A stretch of DNA of 64,000 bases, taken from positions 1 through 64,000 of the forward strand of contig NZ_WITC01000059.1 of assembly GCF_009601505.1 (NCBI RefSeq), in the 5' to 3' direction. Source of the DNA: Sinorhizobium terangae (GTDB taxonomy: Bacteria > Pseudomonadota > Alphaproteobacteria > Rhizobiales > Rhizobiaceae). A program made the position numbers and the translations under genes. The notes under the pieces were generated by a model. The model was not told the DNA's origin. It was given only the letters and a program-made list of their open reading frames with translations, and searched no databases. Positions 33,989-43,103 of this stretch are shown here, in pieces; the stretch's first letter is position 1; every line of letters starts with the position of its first letter.

Positions 33989-35191
33989 ATGAGGAAATCC
34001 GCAAACGACGTGGTGATCACTGGCGTCGGCATCGTGACGAGCCAGGGCGTCGGCGTCGAGCCGCATGTGGCGTTGTTGAGCGCTGCTGAACCGCCGAAAG
34101 TGCGCATCGAAACCGAACGTTTCGCTCCCTATCCGGTCCATCCGCTGCCGGAAATCGACTGGTCCCACCAGATCGCCAAGCGTGGCGACCAGCGGCAGAT
34201 GGAAAACTGGCAGCGCCTCGGCGTCTTTGCCGCCGGCTTGGCCCTGGATGACGCCGGGCTCAAGGACAATCTCGAAGCCTGCGGCAGCATGGACATGATT
34301 GTGGCCGCCGGCGGCGGCGAGCGTGACATCAACGTCGACTCGCTGATCGTGGACGAGGGTCTGAAGCGCAACGATCGCGAGCAACTCCTGAACGAGAAGC
34401 TGACCACGGAATTGCGCCCGACGCTCTTTCTTGCACAGCTCTCCAACCTGCTCGCCGGCAATATTTCCATCGTCCACAAGGTTACGGGCTCTTCGCGCAC
34501 CTTCATGGGCGAGGAGGCCGCGGGCATTTCGGCCTTCGAAACCGCCTTCGCCCGCATCAAGGCCGGCCAGTCGACCCATACGCTAGTCGGCGGTGCGTTT
34601 TCGGCCGAGCGCATCGACATCATCCTGCTGATCGAAGCCATCCAGGGCTGCGCGGTTGGCGACTGGCATCCGATCTGGTCGCGTAAGCCGGAGGACGGCG
34701 GCGGTCTCATCCTCGGTTCGGTCGGCGCCTTCCTCGTGCTCGAATCGCGCCAATATGCCGAGGCGCGCGGCGCCCGCATCTATGCCTCGATCGAGGCGGT
34801 CGGCGGCGATCGCGGCAGCCGCCAGGATGGGCGGCTTGAGGCACGTCTTGCCGATCTCGCGGCACCGGCGGCCGCGTTCGAGCCGCAGTCGACCGTCGTC
34901 TTTTCGGGAACCACCGGCTTCCACGATCTCGCTCGCCGCGAGAAGGCTTTTCTCGAAACTGAACTCGCTGGTCGGCCTGTCCGCGCCTATGGCGGTCTCG
35001 TCGGGCATGGCATCGAGGCACAGTTTCCCGTGGGCCTGGCGCTCGCGGCACTTTCGCTCGGCCACGCCGCCAAGGTACCGCCCTTCGATGCCGATGCTGA
35101 AGCCGTGATGACGGCACCGGCCAAGACGGCGGTCGTCACGACGATCGGCCACGCCCGCGGCGAAGGTGTCGCCGTGCTTTCTGCGGAATAA
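33989..35191 (+). CDS. Ketosynthase-like protein without the active-site cysteine (FabF-like, fabF2XL type)
   Basis: A 400-residue thiolase-fold protein like beta-ketoacyl-ACP synthase II. The usual nucleophile motif (A-C-A-S/T-G) is replaced here by VTGSSRTFMGEEAAG, and the first catalytic histidine motif HGTSTP by SGTTGFHD, while GLVGHGIEA still recalls the second (GHT). It is thus probably inactive alone and works as a partner of the following active ketosynthase, like chain-length factors of type II polyketide systems. It starts 3 bases after fabZ. In rhizobia the pair of fabF genes is needed for the 27-hydroxyoctacosanoate chain. Confidence 0.88.
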   Translation: MRKSANDVVITGVGIVTSQGVGVEPHVALLSAAEPPKVRIETERFAPYPVHPLPEIDWSHQIAKRGDQRQMENWQRLGVFAAGLALDDAGLKDNLEACGSMDMIVAAGGGERDINVDSLIVDEGLKRNDREQLLNEKLTTELRPTLFLAQLSNLLAGNISIVHKVTGSSRTFMGEEAAGISAFETAFARIKAGQSTHTLVGGAFSAERIDIILLIEAIQGCAVGDWHPIWSRKPEDGGGLILGSVGAFLVLESRQYAEARGARIYASIEAVGGDRGSRQDGRLEARLADLAAPAAAFEPQSTVVFSGTTGFHDLARREKAFLETELAGRPVRAYGGLVGHGIEAQFPVGLALAALSLGHAAKVPPFDADAEAVMTAPAKTAVVTTIGHARGEGVAVLSAE

Positions 35192-35204
35192 GGGGGCTCG
35201 AACC

Positions 35205-36488
35205 ATGAGCAAGGCATATACGGATCATCTCGGCCGCCCGATCGTCGCCGTTACCGGCATGGGCGTCATCACCTCGCTCGGCCAGGGTCTCGAAGACAAC
35301 TGGGCGGCGCTTTCCGGCGGCGTCTCCGGTATTCACAAGATCACCCGCTTTCCGACCGAGGGGCTTTCGACCCGCATCAGCGGCACGGTCGATTTCATCG
35401 AACTGCCGGCCGAAAACGCGGTCGAGCGCTCCTACGCGATGGCGCGCGAAACGACGCTGGAAGCCTTGGCGCAGGCCGGCCTTTCCGGGGATTTCAATGG
35501 TCCGCTGTTTCTCGCTGCCCCGCCGATAGAGCCGGAATGGAGCGCACGCTTCGAGCTTGCCGACCGTTCGCCGCCGTCCGAGCGGCCGGGTGACGCCTAT
35601 AACCGTTTCCTTGCCGCCATGCGGCAGAAGCCGGATCCGGTATTCCACGAGGCCGTGCTCTTCGGCTCGATCTCGGAGCGGCTTGCCGATCGTTTCGGCA
35701 CGCGCGGCCTGCCGGTGACGCTTTCGACGGCTTGCGCTTCCGGTGCGACCGCGATCCAGCTCGGTGTCGAGGCGATCCGCCAGGGACGCACCGATCGCGC
35801 CTTGACGGTCGCAACCGACGGCTCGGTCAGCGCCGAGGCATTGATCCGCTTCTCGCTGCTTTCCGCGCTCTCGACCCAGAACGATCCGCCGGAGAAGGCA
35901 TCGAAGCCCTTCACCAAGGACCGCGACGGTTTCGTCATTGCGGAAGGTGCCGCGACGCTGGTGCTTGAGTCGCTGGAAGCGGCGATTGCCCGCGGCGCTC
36001 GCATCTACGGCATCCTCAAGGGGTGTGGCGAGAAGGCTGACCTCTTCCATCGCACGCGTTCGTCTCCGGATGGCGGCCCGGCGATCGCGACGATCCGCGC
36101 CGCACTCGAGGACGCCGGCATCGACGAGAGCGGCATCGGCTATATCAATGCCCACGGCACTTCGACGCCGGAAAACGACAAGATGGAGTATCTGTCGATG
36201 TCGTCCGTCTTCGGCGAGCGCCTGCCGACGATCCCGGTTTCGTCGAACAAGTCGATGATCGGCCATACGCTGACGGCCGCCGGCGCGGTCGAGGCGGTTT
36301 TCTCGCTCCAGACGATGCTGACCGGCACACTGCCGCCGACCATCAACTACCAGAATCCCGACCCGGCGATCGTTCTCGATGTCGTGCCGAACGTGAAACG
36401 CAGCCAGCAGGTCACTGCCGTGCTGTCGAACTCCTTTGGCTTCGGCGGCCAGAACGCCAGTTTGGTCATGACCGCCGAGCCGGCTTGA
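35205..36488 (+). CDS. fabF: Beta-ketoacyl-ACP synthase II (FabF-like, fabF1XL type)
   Basis: A 427-residue ketosynthase that condenses malonyl-ACP with the growing chain. The full triad is present: C177 in STACASGATAIQ, H317 in AHGTSTPEND and H354 in MIGHTLTAAGAVE. AGGGGG lies about 13 bases before the ATG at 35205. It follows the Cys-less ketosynthase by 13 bases and may form a heterodimer with it for very long chains on AcpXL. A 120-base gap precedes adhXL. Confidence 0.92.
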   Translation: MSKAYTDHLGRPIVAVTGMGVITSLGQGLEDNWAALSGGVSGIHKITRFPTEGLSTRISGTVDFIELPAENAVERSYAMARETTLEALAQAGLSGDFNGPLFLAAPPIEPEWSARFELADRSPPSERPGDAYNRFLAAMRQKPDPVFHEAVLFGSISERLADRFGTRGLPVTLSTACASGATAIQLGVEAIRQGRTDRALTVATDGSVSAEALIRFSLLSALSTQNDPPEKASKPFTKDRDGFVIAEGAATLVLESLEAAIARGARIYGILKGCGEKADLFHRTRSSPDGGPAIATIRAALEDAGIDESGIGYINAHGTSTPENDKMEYLSMSSVFGERLPTIPVSSNKSMIGHTLTAAGAVEAVFSLQTMLTGTLPPTINYQNPDPAIVLDVVPNVKRSQQVTAVLSNSFGFGGQNASLVMTAEPA

Positions 36489-36609
36489 GGATGGTGCAAG
36501 CGGTACAGCGCCGCTTTCCGCAGCATAGCGACACGTTCACGACACGTGTATATGCCGTGGGAGTCGGCACGACCGGCCCTTCGACGACGTAATACTCAAA
36601 GGAAACACC

Positions 36610-37638
36610 ATGCGCGCCCTGCAACTGCTCGATGACCGCAAGCTTGAAATCACCGACCTTCCGGAACCGGAAACGCCGGGTCCCGGTGAAGTCACCCTGC
36701 GCGTCAAGGCGGTCGCGCTCAACCATATCGACGTCTGGGGCTGGCGCGGCATGGCCTTCGCCAAGCGCAAGATGCCGTTGGTGATCGGCGCGGAAGCGTC
36801 CGGCGTGGTCGAGAGCATCGGTCCGGGCGTCGCCAATGTGCTGCCCGGCCAGCTCGTCTCGATCTACGGCGCGCGCACCTGCGGCCTCTGCCGCCCCTGC
36901 CGCGAGGGTCGCGACAATCTCTGCGAACATGTAGGCGGCGTGCACGGCTTCCACCTCGACGGTTTCGCGCAGGAACTGGTAAACCTCCCGGCGCGCCTGC
37001 TCGTTCCGGCGCCTCCGGGCGTCGATGCCGTCGGTGCTGCGCTGGCGCCCGTCACCTTCGGCACGGTCGAGCACATGCTCTTCGACAACGCCAAGCTCGA
37101 ACCCGGCGAAACGATCCTCGTCCATGCAGGCGGTTCCGGCATCGGCACGGCGGCGATCCAGCTTGCCAAGAAGATCGGCTGCACCGTGATCACGACGGTC
37201 GGTTCGGACGACAAGATCGAGAGGGCAAAGGCGCTCGGCGCGGATCATGTCATCAACTACCGCACCGACCGCTTCGAGGGCGTGGTGCGTAAGCTTACCA
37301 AAAAGAAGGGCGTGGACGTCGTCTTCGAACATGTCGGCAAGGACACCTGGGCGGGCTCCATGTTGTCGATGAAGCGGGGCGGGCGTCTCGTCACCTGCGG
37401 CTCTACCTCCGGCGTTTCGACCGATATGAACCTGATGATGCTCTTTCAGCAGCAGTTGAAGCTGCTCGGCTCCTTCGGCTGCCGAAAGGAAAATATGGCG
37501 AACGCCATGCAGAAGATGGGCCGCGGCCTTGTGCACCCGGTGATCGATACGGAAGTTGGCTTCAACGATATCGATCGCGCGCTTGAGCGCATGGAATCGC
37601 GTCAGGTCTTCGGCAAGATCATCCTTCGGATGGACTGA
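36610..37638 (+). CDS. adhXL: AdhXL, zinc-binding alcohol dehydrogenase family protein
   Basis: A 342-residue medium-chain dehydrogenase. The structural-zinc cysteines C91-x2-C94-x2-C97-x7-C105 are present, and the NAD(P) motif is HAGGSGIGTAAIQLAKKIGC at about residues 174-193. The catalytic-zinc Cys of classical ADH is replaced (LNHIDVWGWRG), as in the quinone-reductase branch. Position between the ketosynthases and lpxXL is the known AdhXL position. It may oxidise or reduce the omega-1 hydroxyl region of the chain, or act as an enoyl reductase; the reaction is not settled. Confidence 0.88.
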   Translation: MRALQLLDDRKLEITDLPEPETPGPGEVTLRVKAVALNHIDVWGWRGMAFAKRKMPLVIGAEASGVVESIGPGVANVLPGQLVSIYGARTCGLCRPCREGRDNLCEHVGGVHGFHLDGFAQELVNLPARLLVPAPPGVDAVGAALAPVTFGTVEHMLFDNAKLEPGETILVHAGGSGIGTAAIQLAKKIGCTVITTVGSDDKIERAKALGADHVINYRTDRFEGVVRKLTKKKGVDVVFEHVGKDTWAGSMLSMKRGGRLVTCGSTSGVSTDMNLMMLFQQQLKLLGSFGCRKENMANAMQKMGRGLVHPVIDTEVGFNDIDRALERMESRQVFGKIILRMD

Positions 37639-37643
37639 ACATC

Positions 37644-38573
37644 GTGCGCATGCTGATCACGCGGCTGGTGCTGGCCGCCAACCATTTTCGGCAATGGCTG
37701 ATTGCGCAATTCGTGTTCCTGCTGCTGACCGTTCTGAAGCTCTTCCCGGCTGACACGGCGATTAACTTCATGGACCGCGTCGCCCGCTGGATCGGCCCGA
37801 AGACCGGGCGTTACAAGCTGACGCTCACCAATCTGCGCAACGCCTTTCCGGAAAAGAGCGAGGCGGAGCTTCAGGAGATTGCGCTCGAAAGTTGGGGCAA
37901 CATGGGGCGAATGGCGGCGGAATACGTCTTCCTCGACCAGCTTTTCGATTTCGATCCATACAAGTCGGAGCCGGGCAGGGTGGAGGTCTCCGGCATCCCG
38001 CTGTTCCTTGACCTGCGCGACAATCCGCGGCCGTTCATTGTCTTTACCGCCCATAGCGGCAATTTCGAGATGCTGCCCGTTGCGGGCTCGGCCTTCGGAC
38101 TGGAGGTTACCGTCCTCTTCCGCCCGCCGAACAACCCGTACATGGCCGACAAGGTCTTCGAGTTCCGCAAGGCGCGGATGGGCAATCTTGTGCCCTCGCA
38201 TGCCGGTTCCTCCTTCGCGCTCGCCCGTCAGCTCGAGCGCGGTGGTGGTGTCGGCGTTCTGGTCGACCAGAAATTCCGCAAGGGGTTGAAGACGAAGTTC
38301 TTCGGCCGGGACGTGCAGACCAATCCGCTGCTTGCCAAGCTCGTGCGTCAGTTCAATTGCGAGGTCTATCCCGCCCGTTGCATCCGTCTGCCCGGTGGGC
38401 GGTTCCGGCTGGAGCTCGAACCGGCGATTGCGATCCCGCGCCGGGCGGATGGCAGCGTCGACGTCAATGCGACCGCGCAGATGCTGAACGACAAGGTCGA
38501 GAGCTGGGTTCGTGAATATCCGGGTCAATGGCTCTGGTATCACGACCGCTGGAACATCAAGCGCAGTCTGTAA
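37644..38573 (+). CDS. lpxXL: LpxXL, lipid A very-long-chain acyltransferase (LpxL/HtrB family)
   Basis: A 309-residue inner-membrane acyltransferase that moves the long chain from AcpXL to lipid A. It has one N-terminal membrane helix (about residues 16-36) and the catalytic HX4E motif in FTAHSGNFEMLP, then RPPNNPYMADKV and VLVDQKFRKG typical of the LpxL family. Start is GTG at 37644, 6 bases after the adhXL stop; the ATG at 37650 is possible. It ends the cluster. Confidence 0.93.
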   Translation: MRMLITRLVLAANHFRQWLIAQFVFLLLTVLKLFPADTAINFMDRVARWIGPKTGRYKLTLTNLRNAFPEKSEAELQEIALESWGNMGRMAAEYVFLDQLFDFDPYKSEPGRVEVSGIPLFLDLRDNPRPFIVFTAHSGNFEMLPVAGSAFGLEVTVLFRPPNNPYMADKVFEFRKARMGNLVPSHAGSSFALARQLERGGGVGVLVDQKFRKGLKTKFFGRDVQTNPLLAKLVRQFNCEVYPARCIRLPGGRFRLELEPAIAIPRRADGSVDVNATAQMLNDKVESWVREYPGQWLWYHDRWNIKRSL

Positions 38574-38916
38574 AGGCGTTCCGCTGTCTATCCAAAGCGT
38601 CGCCTTGCTTCGCACCCCGGCGGCATTGCTCACGACTGTGTGCGTCAGGCCGAAGAGGCCGCATTTCTTGATGAGGCGCATATAGGTGTCGCGGGGGGCG
38701 CGGGCTTAGGCTTCGACTTTCTCCTGTTGAACGATGCCGCAATGGGTGTAAACTCATCGTTGTGGTTTGGGGCAACTGCAAGCGCTTTGGATGACAAGCG
38801 CAAACGCAGTTATGCGTGGCATTGAGGGGCAATCATCAAAATCCGAATTTGTCTGCAACACCGTCTGTCTTGAAGTGCATCGACACGGCTTTGCCGTGGG
38901 GGAATGGGGATTCGAA
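38574..38916. other. Intergenic region after lpxXL
   Basis: About 340 bases with biased composition, including GCGTCAGGCCGAAGAGGCC, but no convincing frame or terminator. A longer form of the following PAS protein, from the ATG at 38812, would use part of it. Confidence 0.4.
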
Positions 38917-39627
38917 TTGAAGGCGCTGATTGAGCTGTTCTGGTTCAAGTATTCGCAGTTGCAGCATGCCGTGAAAATGGCGGACGAACATTTGATTGGG
39001 ATTCTGGATCGTGAGCTCGATCCTATTCTGAAGGCAGTTTACGACCAGAAGGCCGTGAGCGTCGAGGACGCGCGTCTGCAGTTCCACTTCCTGATCGATA
39101 TACTGCGTGCCGAGGCGGCAGACATGGCCTGCGTGCTGCGCCATTCGAAGTTGCTTCAATCGCTGATCGATCGTTATTTCGCGGCGACCGGATTGGCGGA
39201 TCTCACCGGTCTCGACCTCGAGCGCCCGGCGAGATTGCCCAGCAAGGGGCTTGCCGACGAAGGGCTGCTCAACGAGGCGATTCTCGACTGTCTTACCGAC
39301 CGGATCGCCGTGATCACTCCGGATTACCGCTACCTCTACACCAACCCGGCGAATGCGAGTCATCTGGAAAGCAGGCCGATGGATCTCATCGGCCGGCACA
39401 TCGTGGAGTTCATCGGCCTCCAACGCTTCGAGCAGCGTGTGAAGGCCTATCTCGACCGTTGCTTCGGCGGCGAAGTCGTCGAGTACACTTTTGCCAAGAC
39501 CGTCGATGCACGCACGGTGGTCGTTCGCTGCCGCATGACGCCGTGCCTCTCGTGCAACGGCAAGCTGATCGGCGCGATCCTGGTCATTCAGGAACATGCG
39601 GATCGGCGCAGGGCGATTGCGGCCTGA
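38917..39627 (+). CDS. PAS-domain protein of unknown role
   Basis: About 236 residues from a TTG at 38917; an ATG at 38812 would add 35 residues that look non-coding. The first 110 residues are helical (LIELFWFKYSQLQHAVKMAD) and resemble a sensor linker. Residues about 125-225 are a PAS fold (CLTDRIAVITPDYRYLYTNP, then GLQRFEQRVKAYLDRCFGG). There is no output domain, so it may pass a signal by protein contact. It lies upstream of a hemerythrin-like gene and fixN, which suggests a redox or oxygen link, but nothing shows it. Confidence 0.7.
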   Translation: MKALIELFWFKYSQLQHAVKMADEHLIGILDRELDPILKAVYDQKAVSVEDARLQFHFLIDILRAEAADMACVLRHSKLLQSLIDRYFAATGLADLTGLDLERPARLPSKGLADEGLLNEAILDCLTDRIAVITPDYRYLYTNPANASHLESRPMDLIGRHIVEFIGLQRFEQRVKAYLDRCFGGEVVEYTFAKTVDARTVVVRCRMTPCLSCNGKLIGAILVIQEHADRRRAIAA

Positions 39628-39664
39628 CGGCTGGAGTAGGTGAGGCGCACTCGTTGCCTCCGCG

Positions 39665-39773
39665 TTTCCCGCTTTACTGCACGACGCGCAAAGGACGCTG
39701 TAGCACTCTGAAGTGCTGCATGTTTTATCCTTGAATCGGATAGGATTTAAGGAGACATGCAGTAGCGTCTCTT
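39665..39773. repeat. Dispersed repeat, second copy
   Basis: From 39690 it carries GACGCGCAAAGGACGCTGTAG and then GTGCTGCATGTTTTATCC with an imperfect hairpin ending GGAGACATGC. It matches the reverse complement of 12293-12386 over about 80 bases with few differences. It lies between convergent genes. Confidence 0.75.
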
Positions 39774-39781
39774 CAGTGGGA

Positions 39782-40297
39782 TTAGGCCGGCTTGCCACCG
39801 AGGTGTTGGACGAGGATCCCCCGCAAGCACTCCTTCTCGAAGCTGATGTGCCGTCGCACGCTGGTGAAGAAGCCGCGCAACATGTAGCCGGCGGTCTCGG
39901 CATTGACGGTCCTGTCGGCTGCGCCCAGGCGATCGAGCATTTCGGTCAGTTCCTCGGCGAAACACTCGTCTTCGCAGTGCTCGTATTTCAGGCGCTCCAG
40001 CAGGGCATGCACGGAAGCGTCGTCTGCAAAGCGGTGCTCGATCCAGGCAAAAACCCGCTGTTCCTCGCCGGCATGGAGATCGCGCATCATCGGTCCGATC
40101 ACCTTTGCCGCGTAGGCACAGGTCTCGCGGTTGATCTCTCCCGGGAGGCTGTCTGCAATCGCTTCCAGACTGTCGCAGAGCGCCAACTGGTCATGATGAG
40201 CGCCGGCCAGCCAGGCCAGCGGTTCGACCGGCGGCTCACGTGATGCAGTAGGCCGCGCTCCGTTCGATAGCGTTCGGCCGTTGATCTTTACTCTCAT
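39782..40297 (-). CDS. Hemerythrin-like domain protein
   Basis: A helical protein of 171 residues (ATG at 40297; an ATG at 40327 is possible). Paired metal-ligand-like motifs occur in order: WLAGAHHDQLALCDSLE, DLHAGEEQRVFAWIEHRF, LKYEHCEDECFAEEL and RRHISFEKECLRG, which fit a four-helix hemerythrin/DNRLRE-like bundle that binds two irons. Such proteins sense or carry oxygen, or handle nitric oxide. It is divergent from fixN, and the FNR box at 40376-40389 lies between both, so it may be made under low oxygen too. Confidence 0.7.
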   Translation of the reverse strand: MRVKINGRTLSNGARPTASREPPVEPLAWLAGAHHDQLALCDSLEAIADSLPGEINRETCAYAAKVIGPMMRDLHAGEEQRVFAWIEHRFADDASVHALLERLKYEHCEDECFAEELTEMLDRLGAADRTVNAETAGYMLRGFFTSVRRHISFEKECLRGILVQHLGGKPA

Positions 40298-40375
40298 GCG
40301 CTCCGACCCTTCCCACCATCGCCTCACGTGCAGCCCTCCATGGCTACAGAATGCGTCAGAGCGCCAGGGCCAGCC

Positions 40376-40389
40376 TTGATCTGGATCAA
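40376..40389. promoter_or_regulatory. FNR/FixK box upstream of fixN
   Basis: TTGATCTGGATCAA fits TTGAT-N4-ATCAA exactly. It is 100 bases before the fixN start and 79 bases from the divergent hemerythrin-like gene. Confidence 0.92.
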
Positions 40390-40489
40390 GGTTGACGATG
40401 AGCGATTCTGACAGATCAGGGCAGGTTGCGGCGGCATGCGTCGTTCAGTGCGCCGTCGTCAACGAGTTGAGAAAGTTGGGGACCCAACC

Positions 40490-42109
40490 ATGAAATATAC
40501 ATTCGAGATGATCGTGCTCGGGGTCGGCGCCTTCCTGGCGCTGGTTGGGGCCGGCTTCGCTCAGGACCGCCTGTTTGGCGCACATATGTGGGTGCTGTTC
40601 TTCGCGTTGCTCGGCGGCACGATCGTGCTCCTACGGCGGATCGACTTCCGCCCGGCTATCGCAGGAGCGGCGCCCCCGCAGTCGGAATATTTCGACGAGG
40701 TCGTGAAATACGGTGTTGTCGCCACGGTTTTCTGGGGCGTCGTCGGCTTCCTGGTCGGCGTCATCGTGGCGCTGCAGCTCGCCTTCCCGGACCTCAATAT
40801 CGAGCCGTGGTTCAATTTCGGACGCATGCGGCCGCTCCACACCTCGGCCGTCATCTTCGCCTTCGGCGGCAACGCGTTGATCGCGACGTCCTTCTATGTC
40901 GTCCAGCGCACCAGCCGTGCGCGCCTCTTCGGCGGCAATCTCGGCTGGTTCGTATTCTGGGGCTATCAGCTTTTCATCGTGATGGCGGCGACCGGCTACC
41001 TGCTCGGCATCACCCAGAGCCGCGAATACGCCGAGCCTGAATGGTATGTCGATCTCTTGCTCACGATCGTCTGGGTTGCCTATCTCATCGCCTTCCTCGG
41101 CACGATCCTCGTGCGCAAGGAGCCGCATATCTATGTGGCAAACTGGTTCTATCTCGCCTTCATCGTCACCATCGCCATGCTGCACATCGTCAACAATCTG
41201 GCGGTGCCGGTTTCCTTCCTCGGTTCGAAGAGCTATTCGGCCTTCTCAGGCGTTCAGGATGCGCTGACGCAATGGTGGTACGGGCACAACGCCGTCGGCT
41301 TCTTCCTGACGGCCGGCTTCCTGGCGATGATGTACTACTTCATCCCCAAGCAGGTGAACCGGCCCATCTATTCCTACCGGCTGTCGATCATCCACTTCTG
41401 GGCGCTGATCTTCATGTACATCTGGGCGGGGCCGCACCACCTCCACTATACCGCGCTGCCCGACTGGGCGCAGACGCTCGGCATGGTCTTCTCCGTTATG
41501 CTCTGGATGCCCTCCTGGGGCGGCATGATCAACGGCCTGATGACGCTTTCCGGCGCATGGGACAAGGTCCGCACCGACCCCATCGTGCGCATGCTGATCA
41601 TGGCCGTCGCTTTCTACGGCATGGCGACCTTCGAGGGGCCGATGATGTCGATCAAGACGGTCAACTCGCTCAGCCACTACACCGACTGGACCATCGGCCA
41701 CGTCCATTCCGGCGCGCTCGGCTGGAACGGGCTCATCACCTTCGGCGCGATCTATTATCTCGTTCCGAAGCTCTGGAACCGCGAGCGGCTCTATAGCGTG
41801 CGCATGGTCAACTGGCACTTCTGGCTCGCCACCCTCGGCATCGTCGTCTACGCCGCCGTCATGTGGGTCGCCGGCATCCAGCAGGGCTTGATGTGGCGCG
41901 AATACGACGACCAGGGCTTCCTCGTCTATTCCTTCGCGGAATCGGTCGCGGCCATGTTCCCGTACTACGTGCTGCGTGCCGTCGGCGGCGGCCTGTTCCT
42001 CACGGGAGCGCTGCTCATGGCCTTCAACGTAACAATGACGATCCTCGGACGCGTGCGGGACGAAGCCCCGATCCTCGGTGCGACGCCGGTACCGCAGCCT
42101 GCGGAATAG
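40490..42109 (+). CDS. fixN: FixN (CcoN), cbb3-type cytochrome c oxidase subunit I
   Basis: The 539-residue catalytic subunit of the high-affinity cbb3 oxidase, with about twelve to fourteen membrane helices. Heme b, heme b3 and CuB ligands are in [45 protein letters not shown] and [11 protein letters not shown]. Start ATG at 40490, GGGGA upstream. It reduces oxygen at very low concentration, for microaerobic growth and nitrogen-fixing bacteroids. FNR box 100 bases upstream; fixOQP follow in one operon. Confidence 0.97.
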   Translation: MKYTFEMIVLGVGAFLALVGAGFAQDRLFGAHMWVLFFALLGGTIVLLRRIDFRPAIAGAAPPQSEYFDEVVKYGVVATVFWGVVGFLVGVIVALQLAFPDLNIEPWFNFGRMRPLHTSAVIFAFGGNALIATSFYVVQRTSRARLFGGNLGWFVFWGYQLFIVMAATGYLLGITQSREYAEPEWYVDLLLTIVWVAYLIAFLGTILVRKEPHIYVANWFYLAFIVTIAMLHIVNNLAVPVSFLGSKSYSAFSGVQDALTQWWYGHNAVGFFLTAGFLAMMYYFIPKQVNRPIYSYRLSIIHFWALIFMYIWAGPHHLHYTALPDWAQTLGMVFSVMLWMPSWGGMINGLMTLSGAWDKVRTDPIVRMLIMAVAFYGMATFEGPMMSIKTVNSLSHYTDWTIGHVHSGALGWNGLITFGAIYYLVPKLWNRERLYSVRMVNWHFWLATLGIVVYAAVMWVAGIQQGLMWREYDDQGFLVYSFAESVAAMFPYYVLRAVGGGLFLTGALLMAFNVTMTILGRVRDEAPILGATPVPQPAE

Positions 42110-42121
42110 GAGGACAGATCC

Positions 42122-42853
42122 ATGTCCATTCTCGACAAACACACCATACTCGAACGCAACGCCACACTCCTCCTGGTCAGTTCGCTGCTCGTCGTCTCGA
42201 TCGGCGGAATCGTGGAAATCGCGCCGCTCTTCTATCTCGAGAACACCATCGAGAAGGTCGAAGGCATGCGGCCCTATTCGCCGCTGGAGCTTGCCGGACG
42301 CGACATCTATGTGCGCGAAGGCTGCTATGTCTGCCACAGCCAGATGATCCGGCCGTTCCGCGACGAGGTCGAACGCTACGGGCATTACTCGCTCGCCGCG
42401 GAGTCGATGTACGACCACCCGTTCCAGTGGGGTTCGAAGCGCACCGGGCCGGACCTCGCCCGCGTCGGCGACCGCTACTCCAACGAATGGCACGTCCAGC
42501 ACATGACCGAGCCGCGCTCGGTGGTGCCGGAATCGGTCATGCCGAGCTACGCCTTCCTGAAGGAAACGCCGCTCGAGGTGACGAACGTCGCCATGAACCT
42601 CAAGGCCAACAGGGCGGTCGGCGTCCCCTACACGGACGAGATGATCGACAACGCGGCCGCAGACCTCAAGGCGCAGGCCGATCCCAATGCCGACACGTCC
42701 GGCATCGAGGCGCGCTACCCGAAGGCCAAGCTCGGCGATTTCGACGGTGACGCGCAGAGGCTGACGGAGATGGATGCGCTCATCGCCTATCTCCAGATGC
42801 TCGGCACGCTCGTCGACTTCTCCACCTACGACGACACCACTGGCTATCGTTGA
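42122..42853 (+). CDS. fixO: FixO (CcoO), cbb3 oxidase mono-heme cytochrome c subunit
   Basis: A 243-residue subunit with an N-terminal membrane anchor (about residues 13-37) and one heme c site C68-x2-C71-H72 ([10 protein letters not shown]). A distal Met is likely in [11 protein letters not shown]. It passes electrons to FixN. GGAGGAC upstream overlaps the fixN stop region; the intergenic gap is 12 bases. Confidence 0.96.
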   Translation: MSILDKHTILERNATLLLVSSLLVVSIGGIVEIAPLFYLENTIEKVEGMRPYSPLELAGRDIYVREGCYVCHSQMIRPFRDEVERYGHYSLAAESMYDHPFQWGSKRTGPDLARVGDRYSNEWHVQHMTEPRSVVPESVMPSYAFLKETPLEVTNVAMNLKANRAVGVPYTDEMIDNAAADLKAQADPNADTSGIEARYPKAKLGDFDGDAQRLTEMDALIAYLQMLGTLVDFSTYDDTTGYR

Positions 42854-42866
42854 GGAGGGAACCGAC

Positions 42867-43100
42867 ATGGAAACCTACACGCTCATGCGTCACTTCGCCG
42901 ACAGCTGGGGCCTCCTTGCCATGATGCTCTTCTTCCTCGGCGTCGTCGCTTTTATCTTCCTGCCCGGCGCCAAGAAGGCCGCCGAGCGGGCCGCTTCCAT
43001 CCCCTTCGATCACGATGTGATCGGCTCTGAGAAGTCAGAGCGGCACCCGGGCGGAAAACCGCTGCACACTTTTCCTCATGCCGCTCGAAAGGAGGATTGA
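42867..43100 (+). CDS. fixQ: FixQ (CcoQ), small cbb3 oxidase subunit
   Basis: A 77-residue subunit with one membrane helix (about 12-33: SWGLLAMMLFFLGVVAFIFL) and a polar tail. CcoQ stabilises the cbb3 complex. It is somewhat longer than the usual 50-60 residues, the extra part being a His/Lys-rich C-terminus (HPGGKPLHTFPHAARKED). GAGGAGG lies 8 bases before the ATG at 42867. It precedes fixP by 3 bases. Confidence 0.92.
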   Translation: METYTLMRHFADSWGLLAMMLFFLGVVAFIFLPGAKKAAERAASIPFDHDVIGSEKSERHPGGKPLHTFPHAARKED

Positions 43101-43103
43101 TCC

